Shown: in pieces, positions 32,991 to 41,157 of the stretch
How the letters are laid out: each line of letters starts with the position of its first letter
Position numbering within the stretch: position 1 is the first letter of the stretch
Source: Shewanella basaltis
GTDB taxonomy: Bacteria; Pseudomonadota; Gammaproteobacteria; Enterobacterales; Shewanellaceae
Length of the DNA stretch: 47,279 nt
Assembly: GCF_023283885.1 (NCBI RefSeq)
Contig: NZ_JAKILA010000029.1
Coordinates: forward strand, 1 to 47,279
Direction of reading: 5' to 3'
Translations under genes and position numbers: made by a program
The notes under the pieces: generated by a model
What the model was told of the DNA's origin: nothing
Database searches by the model: none
The model's input: only the letters and a program-made list of their open reading frames with translations

Positions 32991-33872
32991 CTAGCGTTTG
33001 GGTTTACGAGAATGGTTTGGCTTGCCCTTATTGGTTGTTGGTTTTTTAGGTTTGCTGCCTCTGCCTTGCATAAAGTGTTCAGGGCCTTCAATTTTGTCGC
33101 GCAAACTTTTTAAGGGTTTTTTCTTGGCTTTTTGAGGGGCTTTTTTCACTTCAGAAGATGAATGCTCAATTAATTTCATTAAAGTGCTGAGCTCTTGCTC
33201 GTCTAAATCGCGCCATTCGCCAATGGGCAATCCTTTAAGTGACACATTCATAATCGATTGGCGTTCAAGCTTAGTGACTTCAAAGTTGAAATATTCACAC
33301 ATGCGACGAATTTGACGGTTAAGCCCCTGAACTAACACAATTTTAAATGCATAAGGCGATACTTGTTCTACTCGGCATTTTTTAGTGACAACGCCCAGTA
33401 TAGGCACGCCTGCAGCCATGCCCTTAATAAAATCATCGGTAATGGGTTTATTGACCGTGACCACGTATTCTTTGTCGTGGTTATTGCCAGCGCGCAAAAT
33501 TTTATTCACTAAATCGCCATTATTGGTTAAGAATATCAACCCTTGCGAGTCTTTATCTAGGCGACCAATCGGGAAGATGCGCTCGCTGTGGTTAACAAAG
33601 TCGACAATGTTGTCGCGCTCGGTACTTTCTGTTGTACTGACAATGCCGACAGGCTTGTTTAAAGCAATAAACACTAAATCTGCTTCGTCACGCGGCTCAA
33701 TGTCCTGACCATTCACTTTGACTTTGTCACCAAAACTAACCGTGTCGCCAATTTTGGCTCGCTTACCGTTTATGAATACATTGCCCTGTTCAATAAAGCG
33801 ATCGGCTTCTCTGCGCGAGCAGATGCCACTCTCGCTGATGTACTTATTTAAACGGGTTGCAGATTCACTCAT
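32991..33872 (-). CDS. rluF: 23S rRNA pseudouridine synthase RluF
   Basis: Predicted to make pseudouridine at 23S rRNA position 2604 (E. coli RluF also modifies tRNA-Tyr). About 293 residues. An S4 domain (RLNKYISESGICSRREADRF) is followed by NKPVGI, the catalytic loop GRLDKDSQGLIFLTNNGDLV with its Asp, and LVQGLNRQIRRMCEYF. A tail of about 65 residues is rich in Lys, Arg and Pro, as in RluF. The start is ATG 33872, with AAAGGA upstream; a frame opening at 33926 has no ribosome site. A degraded mobile element abuts its 3' end, so its original terminator may have been displaced. Confidence 0.93.
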   Translation of the reverse strand: MSESATRLNKYISESGICSRREADRFIEQGNVFINGKRAKIGDTVSFGDKVKVNGQDIEPRDEADLVFIALNKPVGIVSTTESTERDNIVDFVNHSERIFPIGRLDKDSQGLIFLTNNGDLVNKILRAGNNHDKEYVVTVNKPITDDFIKGMAAGVPILGVVTKKCRVEQVSPYAFKIVLVQGLNRQIRRMCEYFNFEVTKLERQSIMNVSLKGLPIGEWRDLDEQELSTLMKLIEHSSSEVKKAPQKAKKKPLKSLRDKIEGPEHFMQGRGSKPKKPTTNKGKPNHSRKPKR

Positions 33873-34001
33873 AGCGGTTCCTTTATCAACATAAACGCAC
33901 TGCAATGGCAGGCTTAATCGGCGCAAATAATATCACAAACTTTTTGATTATTCTGTAAGGCACAGACGCTTAACCTTGGTGAATCAATCATCGAGGTCAC
34001 A

Positions 34002-34928
34002 TTACAAATCAAACCCCATTTGCGCTGTAGCATCTGAATGTTGTGCGAGTAGGTTGATGTCGTTAAGAGGCGTGGGAGTGTCCTTGAGCTGCTGCTGTAA
34101 TAATCGATATAAATCGACGGCTAATTGAGGGGCTTCTTGATTGTCTGGAGTATGAATAAACAGGTAGGGTTGTTTGCCCTGAGCTATCCATAATGGCAGT
34201 TGTTTAAGCCAGTTTTGAAAAAAATGCACATTTGCTTCAGCCTGTGGATGACCAATAAAGCGTACTACCGGATGTTGAGCGGTGGCGATGGCATGCACAG
34301 GCACTTTGGGCTTTTTTTGGTGAGCGTCAATCACGGCTTCGCTGGTGGGCGGCGCTGCAAATACTGGCCGAGTGTCCATAATAATGCGGTTGCACTGATG
34401 ACTAATCAGCAAGCGGTTAAGGTCGCGCTCGGCATCTCCTTTGGCAAAAAAGGCTGGATGACGAACCTCGACACCATAGGTTAACCCTTGAGGCACTTGG
34501 GTTAAAAACTGGGCTAACACGGGCAAATGCTGTGGGCCAAAACTGGCGGGTAATTGTATTTTCCACATACCTGTTACGTCGAGTAATGGCGCCATTACCG
34601 AGAAAAACTGTTGCACTGCGGGGCCGGCATTGTGCAGTTTTAACTCGTGAGTAATGTGTTTAGGCAGTTTAAAGGTAAAGCGAAAGGTGTCATTAACGGC
34701 ATTACGCCAAATTTGAGCTTGCTGTAACGATGGCGTGGCATAAAAGGTGGTGTTGCCTTCGACGGTATTAAATACGTCTGCATAACGGGCTAAACGTTGG
34801 CTCGGGTCATTATTGCCATATACAGTATGTTGCCAGTGGGTTTGTGACCACATAGCCAATCCCAATCGAATGATTGGTACGTTAGGGAATGGGTGTGTGG
34901 GTGTCTGTAACGTCAAAATGTCTCTCAA
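34002..34928 (-). CDS. DUF72 (YecE-like) protein
   Basis: 308 residues of the DUF72/YecE family, TIM-barrel proteins of unknown biochemical function. Family motifs include IRLGLAMWSQTHW near residue 20, FNTVEGNTTFYATPS near 53, FRFTFKLPKHITH near 83, YGVEVRHPAFF near 145 and PYLFIHTPDNQEAPQLA near 260. The start is uncertain: the frame opens with TTG at 34928 and has another TTG at 34916, neither with a good ribosome site, and no ATG precedes the first conserved motif. It is a single gene downstream of the divergent GT51 gene's promoter region. Confidence 0.88.
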   Translation of the reverse strand: MRDILTLQTPTHPFPNVPIIRLGLAMWSQTHWQHTVYGNNDPSQRLARYADVFNTVEGNTTFYATPSLQQAQIWRNAVNDTFRFTFKLPKHITHELKLHNAGPAVQQFFSVMAPLLDVTGMWKIQLPASFGPQHLPVLAQFLTQVPQGLTYGVEVRHPAFFAKGDAERDLNRLLISHQCNRIIMDTRPVFAAPPTSEAVIDAHQKKPKVPVHAIATAQHPVVRFIGHPQAEANVHFFQNWLKQLPLWIAQGKQPYLFIHTPDNQEAPQLAVDLYRLLQQQLKDTPTPLNDINLLAQHSDATAQMGFDL

Positions 34929-35125
34929 GGTAAGAAGGGTTTTTGCTTTGTTTAGTATAAAAATGGCTTTAACAGCCTAAAAAGCAATATTTAGTTATTT
35001 TGTCTATATCTAATCAGTTTATCCATCTGATAAAATTAATCTTGTTTGTTATGCTATTTGGTTATCATATCAGCCAATAAATAAAATATGTATTATCTTG
35101 GTGTTATCCGTTAGTTGGAGTGTTT

Positions 35126-38100
35126 GTGTCGAGTCAGCATACTGAAAGTCAGTTTGATAATTACCGTCCTAAAACGTCAACGGTAAAACCGGTTAAAGTC
35201 CGTAAAAGCAAAGCTGGCTGGTTACTGGTTATTCTTGTTTTGGCCACAGCCTATTTGCTTGAGTTTGAAGTAAGAACATCTTATTACCAATCGTACTTTT
35301 TGCACAAATACGCAACCAAGTTAACCTATCAATTACGTGACTACCCTAGTGATGCTGTTATTTATCCTAAGTATGGCCCATTTGATGACCGCCATGGTTA
35401 TAGCAAACTGCCGGAAAAAATTGCCCGATTAGTAGAACGTAATTATCAAATTACTCAGCAAGTGGCTTTTTCGCCAATGTTGATGGACTACACGGAAAAA
35501 GGCTTCTTTCCTCCATATCACGAAAAAGCCCAATCAGGTTTGCTGATTAAAGACTGTCGTAATATGACGGTATTTGATTTCTCTTACCCTAAACGTGTTT
35601 ATCAAGATCAAGATACTATTCCGCAGCAGGTGATTAGTACCTTATTGTTTATTGAAAACCGCGAAATGCTCAGCCCTGAAGAAAATTATAATCCCGTGGT
35701 CGATTGGCCGCGTTTTGTGTTGGCCGCGGCCAGCCAAGTGGCAGAAATTGCTGGCGTTGATATGTCAAAGGCCGGCGGCAGTACATTGGCCACTCAAATT
35801 GAAAAATTTAGGCATTCAAATCATGGCTTAACCTTAAGTATTAAAGACAAGTTACTGCAAATCGGTTCGGCAATTATTAGGGTGTATCAACAAGGCGAAA
35901 GTACCGTTAAGGCACGCCAACGTATTGTACAAGATTATCTTAATACTGTGCCGCTCTCGTCTGCCCCAGGCTTTGGCGAAGTGCATGGCATTGGTGATGG
36001 TTTATGGGCGTGGTTTAAAACCGACTTTAGCCAAGCAAACCAGCTATTGCTTAGCCGTCATACTCAACAAAATGCAGCCCAGCGCGGCAAGGTATTTAGG
36101 GAAATCGTCGCGCTCATGATTGCTCAGCGCCGCCCGTCTTATTACTTACTACAGGGCCATGATGATCTTGAGTCTTTGGTCGATAGCTATTTGCGTTTAT
36201 TGGGCCGCGATGGCCTTATTGAGACCCAGTTGATGGTGTCAGCATTAGAGCAAACACTGACCTTTAACACCACTAAGTCAGCAATCACTAACCCAGCAAA
36301 TAATAAAGGGGTTAATGCGGTGCGTATTCGCACAGCAGGTATGCTAGACGTCAATCTATTTGACTTAGATCGTTATGATCTGGCTATTAACAGTACATAT
36401 CATGGTGATTTACAGCAAAAAGTAAGTGATTACTTACGCAGTTTGGCCCAGGTGAATGCCGCTGAACGTGTGGGCTTGTTGGGTGAACGTTTATTGTCGG
36501 CGCAGCAGTTAGATAAAGTGCTTTATAGCTTTACTTTGTATGAGAGCACCGACAGCGCTAACCGTGTGCGCATTCAAACCGACAGTATTGACCAACCTTT
36601 TGACATTAACGAAGGCAGTAAACTGGAGTTAGGCTCTACTGCAAAACTGCGGGTGCTGGCAACTTATCTCGACATTATTGCTGAGTTACAGCAACGTTTT
36701 TCGACAATGACAGTGGCAGATTTACGTCAGGTTGATGTTGAGCGCAAAGACCATATTACTCGCTGGGTGGTCGATTATTTGATTACTACCCGAGATCGTA
36801 ATTTAACCCGTATGCTTGATGCCGCTTTGCAACGTGAATACTCAGCCTCACCTGAAGAGCGCTTTTTTACCGGTGGTGGTTTGCATGTATTTAATAACTT
36901 TAACAAGAAAGAAAACAGCCGCGTGCCAACCTTGTACCAAGCGCTGCAAGAGTCAATAAACTTACCGTTTGTACGCTTAATGCGCGACATTGTTAGTTAC
37001 AGCAGTAGCTATAACAGCGAAGGCAGTGTGTCGCAATTATTGCGTAATGACAAAGACCCGCGCCGTGAAGAATACTTAAAGGCGTTTGCTAAGCGTGAAG
37101 GGAGCTCGTTTGTAAAACGTTTTTATCGCAAGTATCGTCAATTGGCGCCAGAGCAGCGGTTAGAGGTGTTATTTGATGGCATCGCACAGCAAGAGCACAA
37201 GTTGACAGCGGCTTACCGTTATTTAAAACCTTACGATGGTGCCCGCGAGCTTAAAGCTTTTTTAGCCACGCGTTTGCCTACTAAAAGCTATACCGATAAC
37301 CAAATTAACATACTGTACAACAAGTATGGCGAAGACAAGTTTACCTTAGCCGACCAGGGCTATATTGCCCGAGTACATCCGTTAGAGTTGTGGGTATTAC
37401 GTTATTTAAATGACTACCCTGAAACCGGTTTAACTCAGGTACTAGAAGATGCCCAACCACAACTACAAGCCGTGTATCGTTGGTTGTTTAAAACTCGTCA
37501 TCAAAATGCTCGTGATGTACGGATTCAGGTAATGCTTGAGGTTGAAGCGTTTTTGAGTATCCATCAACGGTGGGTGAGGATGGGGTATCCCTTTGAATAC
37601 ATGGTGCCGTCGTTAGGCTCTGCATTAGGCAGTTCGGGCGACAGACCCGCGGCATTGGCTGAACTAATAGGCATTATTCAAAATGACGGTTATCGTTTTC
37701 CGACGGTACGCATTGATGAGCTGCAATTTGCTAAAGACACGCCCTATGAGGTGACGCTTGCCAACAATAAGCAAATGGTGACTCGAGTAATGCACCAAGA
37801 AGTGGCCAGAGCCCTTAAACGTGCGCTAGCCAATGTTGTGCAAAATGGTACAGCAAGACGCCTCAATGGTAGCTTGTTAGACCAAAACGGACAGGCCATT
37901 GTTATGGGCGGCAAAACTGGCACAGGTGATAACCGCATAGCAACTGAAATCCGTAATGGACGTAAGGTGTCCTCAACGGCGATAAACCGCACCGCAACGT
38001 TTGTGTTTTACCTAGGCGACCGTCACTTTGGTACGCTAACAGCATTTGTGCCGGGTGAAAAAGCCGATGATTTTAGTTTTACCTCAGCACTGCCATTGCA

Positions 38101-38173
38101 AGTGTTAAAAGGCATGATGCCAATTTTGTCGCCAATGATTAATCAAACTGAGCAGTGCCAAGCCGGGTTGTGA
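35126..38173 (+). CDS. GT51 transglycosylase/transpeptidase-type penicillin-binding protein (divergent, class A-like)
   Basis: About 1015 residues, anchored by one N-terminal membrane segment (about 29-48). A GT51 glycosyltransferase-like region (about 170-320) has IENREM, GGSTLATQIEKFRH and DYLNTVPLSS, corresponding to the conserved E-D/N-R, GGST.TQQ and YLN blocks, although RKxxE is poorly preserved. A penicillin-binding region follows, with SxxK in LGSTAKLR near 515 and KTG in MGGKTGTGDN near 930. A long insert lies between them. It probably polymerises or cross-links peptidoglycan in the periplasm, with a specialised role. GTG 35126 follows GGAG at a 5-base spacing; GTG 35120 overlaps that ribosome site. 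Confidence 0.85.
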   Translation: MSSQHTESQFDNYRPKTSTVKPVKVRKSKAGWLLVILVLATAYLLEFEVRTSYYQSYFLHKYATKLTYQLRDYPSDAVIYPKYGPFDDRHGYSKLPEKIARLVERNYQITQQVAFSPMLMDYTEKGFFPPYHEKAQSGLLIKDCRNMTVFDFSYPKRVYQDQDTIPQQVISTLLFIENREMLSPEENYNPVVDWPRFVLAAASQVAEIAGVDMSKAGGSTLATQIEKFRHSNHGLTLSIKDKLLQIGSAIIRVYQQGESTVKARQRIVQDYLNTVPLSSAPGFGEVHGIGDGLWAWFKTDFSQANQLLLSRHTQQNAAQRGKVFREIVALMIAQRRPSYYLLQGHDDLESLVDSYLRLLGRDGLIETQLMVSALEQTLTFNTTKSAITNPANNKGVNAVRIRTAGMLDVNLFDLDRYDLAINSTYHGDLQQKVSDYLRSLAQVNAAERVGLLGERLLSAQQLDKVLYSFTLYESTDSANRVRIQTDSIDQPFDINEGSKLELGSTAKLRVLATYLDIIAELQQRFSTMTVADLRQVDVERKDHITRWVVDYLITTRDRNLTRMLDAALQREYSASPEERFFTGGGLHVFNNFNKKENSRVPTLYQALQESINLPFVRLMRDIVSYSSSYNSEGSVSQLLRNDKDPRREEYLKAFAKREGSSFVKRFYRKYRQLAPEQRLEVLFDGIAQQEHKLTAAYRYLKPYDGARELKAFLATRLPTKSYTDNQINILYNKYGEDKFTLADQGYIARVHPLELWVLRYLNDYPETGLTQVLEDAQPQLQAVYRWLFKTRHQNARDVRIQVMLEVEAFLSIHQRWVRMGYPFEYMVPSLGSALGSSGDRPAALAELIGIIQNDGYRFPTVRIDELQFAKDTPYEVTLANNKQMVTRVMHQEVARALKRALANVVQNGTARRLNGSLLDQNGQAIVMGGKTGTGDNRIATEIRNGRKVSSTAINRTATFVFYLGDRHFGTLTAFVPGEKADDFSFTSALPLQVLKGMMPILSPMINQTEQCQAGL

Positions 38174-38192
38174 TTGACCTAAAATGCTTGAA

Positions 38193-38222
38193 TCACCAGC
38201 CCATCAATTATTGGGCTGGTGA
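38193..38222. terminator. Hairpin between convergent GT51 and DUF3429 genes
   Basis: TCACCAGCCCA (38193-38203) and TGGGCTGGTGA (38212-38222) form a perfect 11-bp GC-rich stem with an 8-base loop. No strong T-run follows on either strand. Confidence 0.6.
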
Positions 38223-38234
38223 CAGTGCTAAATA

Positions 38235-38672
38235 CTATTGATACAAGCTTAGCATCACGACAACATGGCATATTGCCACAACGCTAGTCAGTACAGTACG
38301 AAGCGTCATATAACGTGCGGTTGTTGCTATTTGTGTTGACCTAAACTCAACGTAGAGCAAGTATACATAACCGCTGAGCAGTAAAATTAATGCTGACAAT
38401 TCAAACGGTGTTAACAGTGCAACCCAACAACCTATGGCAATCACGTTACTAATAATCAGTAATTTAGCGATATTGTCATCGAGAACTGTAACAACTGCTT
38501 TCCCCCATAATGCCCCTGCCATAAAGCTTAAAATTATCGCGCTATAACTAATAAATCCAAGTAAGACATGTTCAGCAGATAACAGGCTATGGTTAAATGC
38601 CAATAGGCTGAGTACAACAAACGGAATGAGGCCTGCAAAACCAAGCCATTGCCAAGTATTGATGTGTTTCAT
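38235..38672 (-). CDS. DUF3429 membrane protein
   Basis: 145 residues with about four to five membrane segments. It carries the family signature LGFAGLIPFVVLSL at the N-terminus, then YSAIILSFMAGALWGKAV near 43 and LLLSGYVYLLYVEFR near 97. DUF3429 proteins are small inner-membrane proteins of unknown function, frequent in marine proteobacteria. The start is supported by AAAGGAGACACC before ATG 38672. It is monocistronic. Confidence 0.87.
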   Translation of the reverse strand: MKHINTWQWLGFAGLIPFVVLSLLAFNHSLLSAEHVLLGFISYSAIILSFMAGALWGKAVVTVLDDNIAKLLIISNVIAIGCWVALLTPFELSALILLLSGYVYLLYVEFRSTQIATTARYMTLRTVLTSVVAICHVVVMLSLYQ

Positions 38673-38828
38673 GGTGTCTCCTTTAAGGATAGATAAACCC
38701 TTTTATCAGGATAATGGTATTGCTAATGACAAACAGGTTAAAGAGTATTATGTCTAGATATCAGGTTTATGTGTAAGTAACCAATATAATTGATTTTAGT
38801 GACACAACCTATAGGTGAGTAAAGTGAA

Positions 38829-39311
38829 ATGGATATTTATCTCAAAGACATAAGCGAACAAGATTTAAGCCTGTTATTTGATTTTCAAAACGATCCTATC
38901 GCCAACAAGATGGCCGATGTTCCGGCACGAACACGTGAGGCATTTTATCAACATTGGCAACAAAATATTTTTGCTAATCAACACAGTATGGCAATAGGGA
39001 TTTGGTACAACAAGATGTTGGTTGGCCACTTGGTGTCGTGGGTGAACCTTGAGTTTGCTACCGTCGATGAGCCTGAAGTGCGACTCATTGGTTACTGGAT
39101 AGGCCGTGAATATTGGGGGCAGGGGATTGCCACCCATGCCTTGAGAATGTTTTTACAACATTATATTAAAAGCCCGGTTTACGCCTATATTGATGCGCAA
39201 AACCAGGGCTCGTTAAAGGTCGTTCAGGCTAATGGCTTTGTGGAGGTGACTTCGCAATACCCATCGCTGTTGATTCAAGATAATCTATTAATATTTAAAC
39301 GAGAGCGCTAA
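38829..39311 (+). CDS. GNAT-family N-acetyltransferase (RimJ/RimL type)
   Basis: 160 residues with the GNAT fold. The N-terminal FDFQNDPIANKMADVPAR is typical of RimJ/RimL-like members. The acetyl-CoA loop IGRE-YWGQGIATHALRMFL lies near residue 93, with the Q/R-x-x-G-x-G/A pattern. NQGSLKVVQANGFVEV lies near 125. The substrate could be a ribosomal protein N-terminus, an amino acid or a small molecule, and sequence does not decide. ATG 38829 follows GAGTAAAGTGAA, a modest ribosome site. It ends 3 bases before the convergent small Cys/Gly gene. Confidence 0.88.
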   Translation: MDIYLKDISEQDLSLLFDFQNDPIANKMADVPARTREAFYQHWQQNIFANQHSMAIGIWYNKMLVGHLVSWVNLEFATVDEPEVRLIGYWIGREYWGQGIATHALRMFLQHYIKSPVYAYIDAQNQGSLKVVQANGFVEVTSQYPSLLIQDNLLIFKRER

Positions 39312-39314
39312 CCG

Positions 39315-39485
39315 TTAATGGCCGGCACCACCGCATCCGCCGCAACAACTGCCGCCATTGCCCTCTTTTTTGGGTGATGTGTCTGTTTTAGGTGCCGGGG
39401 TGGCTTGCTCGGCTTTGGGCGCAACATGGCTTACAGGTTCAGTGTGTTTGGTAGGTTTAAAAATACCGCTTATTGAAAAACTCAT
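39315..39485 (-). CDS. 56-residue Cys/Gly-rich small protein
   Basis: A short gene on the minus strand. The product starts MSFSISGIFKPTKHTEPV, passes through an Ala/Pro/Lys-rich linker (about 20-42) and ends GGSCCGGCGGAGH, with three Cys and a terminal His clustered in a glycine loop. That ending could bind a metal or be exposed for modification, but this is speculation. The start is supported by GAGG 8 bases before the ATG. The stop lies 3 bases from the end of the GNAT gene on the other strand. I recognise no named family. The third-position pattern and a clear ribosome site argue for a real gene. Confidence 0.72.
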   Translation of the reverse strand: MSFSISGIFKPTKHTEPVSHVAPKAEQATPAPKTDTSPKKEGNGGSCCGGCGGAGH

Positions 39486-39705
39486 GGTGATGCCTCGTCT
39501 TGTGAGATCGTGATTTAATTAAACATGTATTATTTTTACGTGTTTAAATTGTATAAGTCCCTAAGTTTTAGTCAAGTGCTATTAGTGGCATTAACATCGA
39601 GATGTGTTACATGTCACAAGCACAATGTCATAAAACAAAGTGACGAGTCTTTGTTTTGCCGCGAATGAGCATGATAAACTGCACATCTACTTGTTTGGAG
39701 TTGTT

Positions 39706-40983
39706 ATGTCTTTTGCTCAATTATCGCTACACCCTTCGTTAATGACACGTTTGGCTGAACTTAATTATCAGCAAGCTACCCCAATCCAATTGCAGGCAAT
39801 TCCAGCAATATTAAGTGGTCAAGATGTCATGGCTGGCGCGCAAACTGGCACGGGTAAAACCGCCGCTTTTGCGCTGCCCATATTGCAGTCAATTTTGAGT
39901 CTGCAGTTATCAGCTCAAACACCGTCAACAGCAAACCAAGCAACACCACCGCAACTTAACAAGGTTATTCGCGCGCTGGTATTGGTGCCTACACGCGAGC
40001 TTGCACAACAAGTTCACCACAGTATTGAGCAATATGCTCAGGGCAGCAGCATTACCAGTGTGATGGTGTATGGTGGCGTGAGTATTGGCGCGCAAATCCG
40101 TCAGCTTGGGGCTGGCGTAGATATTTTAGTGGCAACGCCAGGGCGATTATTGGATTTACTGCGTAAGCGGGCGTTGTCTTTGTCGCAGTTAACACATCTC
40201 GTGTTTGATGAAGCCGATCGCATGCTTGATATGGGCTTTAAAGATGAAATTATCGATGTACTAAAGCAAGTGCCTAAAACCCGGCAAACCCTGTTGTTTT
40301 CAGCCACTTTAGATGACCGTATTTTTAGCTTTAGCAAACGGTTATTGCGCTCACCTAAAGTGATTGAGGTTGCCAAACGTAATACTACTGCCGCGAGTAT
40401 TGTTGAACGGGTTTATCATCTTGACAGTAATCGAAAATGTGCCGCATTGTGTCATTTAATTAAGGTTGAAAAATGGCAGCAAACCTTGATTTTTAGCCGC
40501 ACTAAACAAGGCGCTGATGCCTTAGTGAAACAAATGAAGCATGCCGGTGTTAGTGCCGAGGCATTTCATGCTGATTTATCGCAAGCGGTGCGTGAACAAG
40601 TGTTAAGTCAATTTAAATGTGGTGAGCTTACCGCGCTAGTTGCCACCGATGTCGCCGCCAGAGGGCTAGACATTAGCGAGCTGAATTATGTCGTTAATAT
40701 GGAGCTTCCGTTTCAAGTTGAAGACTATGTTCACCGAATTGGCCGCACAGGACGTGCGGGTAACCAAGGCCAAGCCATCACGCTTTTCAGCGTTGATGAC
40801 GAGCCGTTGCTGATAAAATTAGAAACCTTTTTAGACCGCCGCTTACCGCAACAATGGTTAACCGGTTTTGAGCCCGACTTAACTCAAATGGCGGTGACTA
40901 CACGTAAAACCACCAAGAGCGCCCTAAAGCAACAGGCCCGAAAAAAAGCCTTAGGCCAACGTCCTTCTCGCAATAAAAAGTAA
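39706..40983 (+). CDS. rhlE: DEAD-box RNA helicase, RhlE-type
   Basis: An ATP-dependent RNA helicase of 425 residues. All core motifs are visible: the Q motif (YQQATPIQLQAIP), AGAQTGTGKTAAF near 43, PTRELAQQ near 108, ATPGRLLDLL near 155, DEADRMLDMGF near 180, SATLD, the motif IV region TLIFSRTKQGADALV, ATDVAARGLDI near 320 and HRIGRTGRAG near 350. The short basic C-terminal tail (KQQARKKALGQRPSRNKK) resembles RhlE. ATG 39706 follows TTGGAG; a longer frame from 39640 would add 22 residues before the Q motif with no ribosome site. Its role in ribosome assembly or RNA decay is inferred from the family. Confidence 0.92.
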   Translation: MSFAQLSLHPSLMTRLAELNYQQATPIQLQAIPAILSGQDVMAGAQTGTGKTAAFALPILQSILSLQLSAQTPSTANQATPPQLNKVIRALVLVPTRELAQQVHHSIEQYAQGSSITSVMVYGGVSIGAQIRQLGAGVDILVATPGRLLDLLRKRALSLSQLTHLVFDEADRMLDMGFKDEIIDVLKQVPKTRQTLLFSATLDDRIFSFSKRLLRSPKVIEVAKRNTTAASIVERVYHLDSNRKCAALCHLIKVEKWQQTLIFSRTKQGADALVKQMKHAGVSAEAFHADLSQAVREQVLSQFKCGELTALVATDVAARGLDISELNYVVNMELPFQVEDYVHRIGRTGRAGNQGQAITLFSVDDEPLLIKLETFLDRRLPQQWLTGFEPDLTQMAVTTRKTTKSALKQQARKKALGQRPSRNKK

Positions 40984-41047
40984 CGCATTTAGCGCCACAG
41001 CCTTAAGGGAGTGGCGTATTACCAATACCGTGCAAACCGTCTTTAAA

Positions 41048-41102
41048 CTGCCACATTTTTGTCATGCTTTTTGAACCTTGTTGTCACATTAGATGCTTAT
41101 CT
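41048..41102 (+). promoter_or_regulatory. Array of four Pho-box half sites and candidate -10 upstream of phoX
   Basis: The heptamers CTGCCAC (41048-41054), TTGTCAT (41059-41065), TTTGAAC (41070-41076) and TTGTCAC (41081-41087) repeat at exactly 11-base steps with 4-base spacers. This is the PhoB pattern (7-mer, 4-base A/T-rich spacer, 7-mer). A possible -10, TTATCT (41097-41102), lies 10 bases beyond the last site, where PhoB-activated promoters place it. Confidence 0.82.
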
Positions 41103-41157
41103 TAGCTGTCGAATAATCATACCTACAGCTAATGTTGAGCATACACAAGGAATACAT

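Noticed and set aside
41059..41157. Upstream extension of the PhoX reading frame
   Set aside because: It overlaps the Pho-box array and promoter and would bury the Tat signal 33 residues inside the protein. ATG 41158 has a ribosome site.
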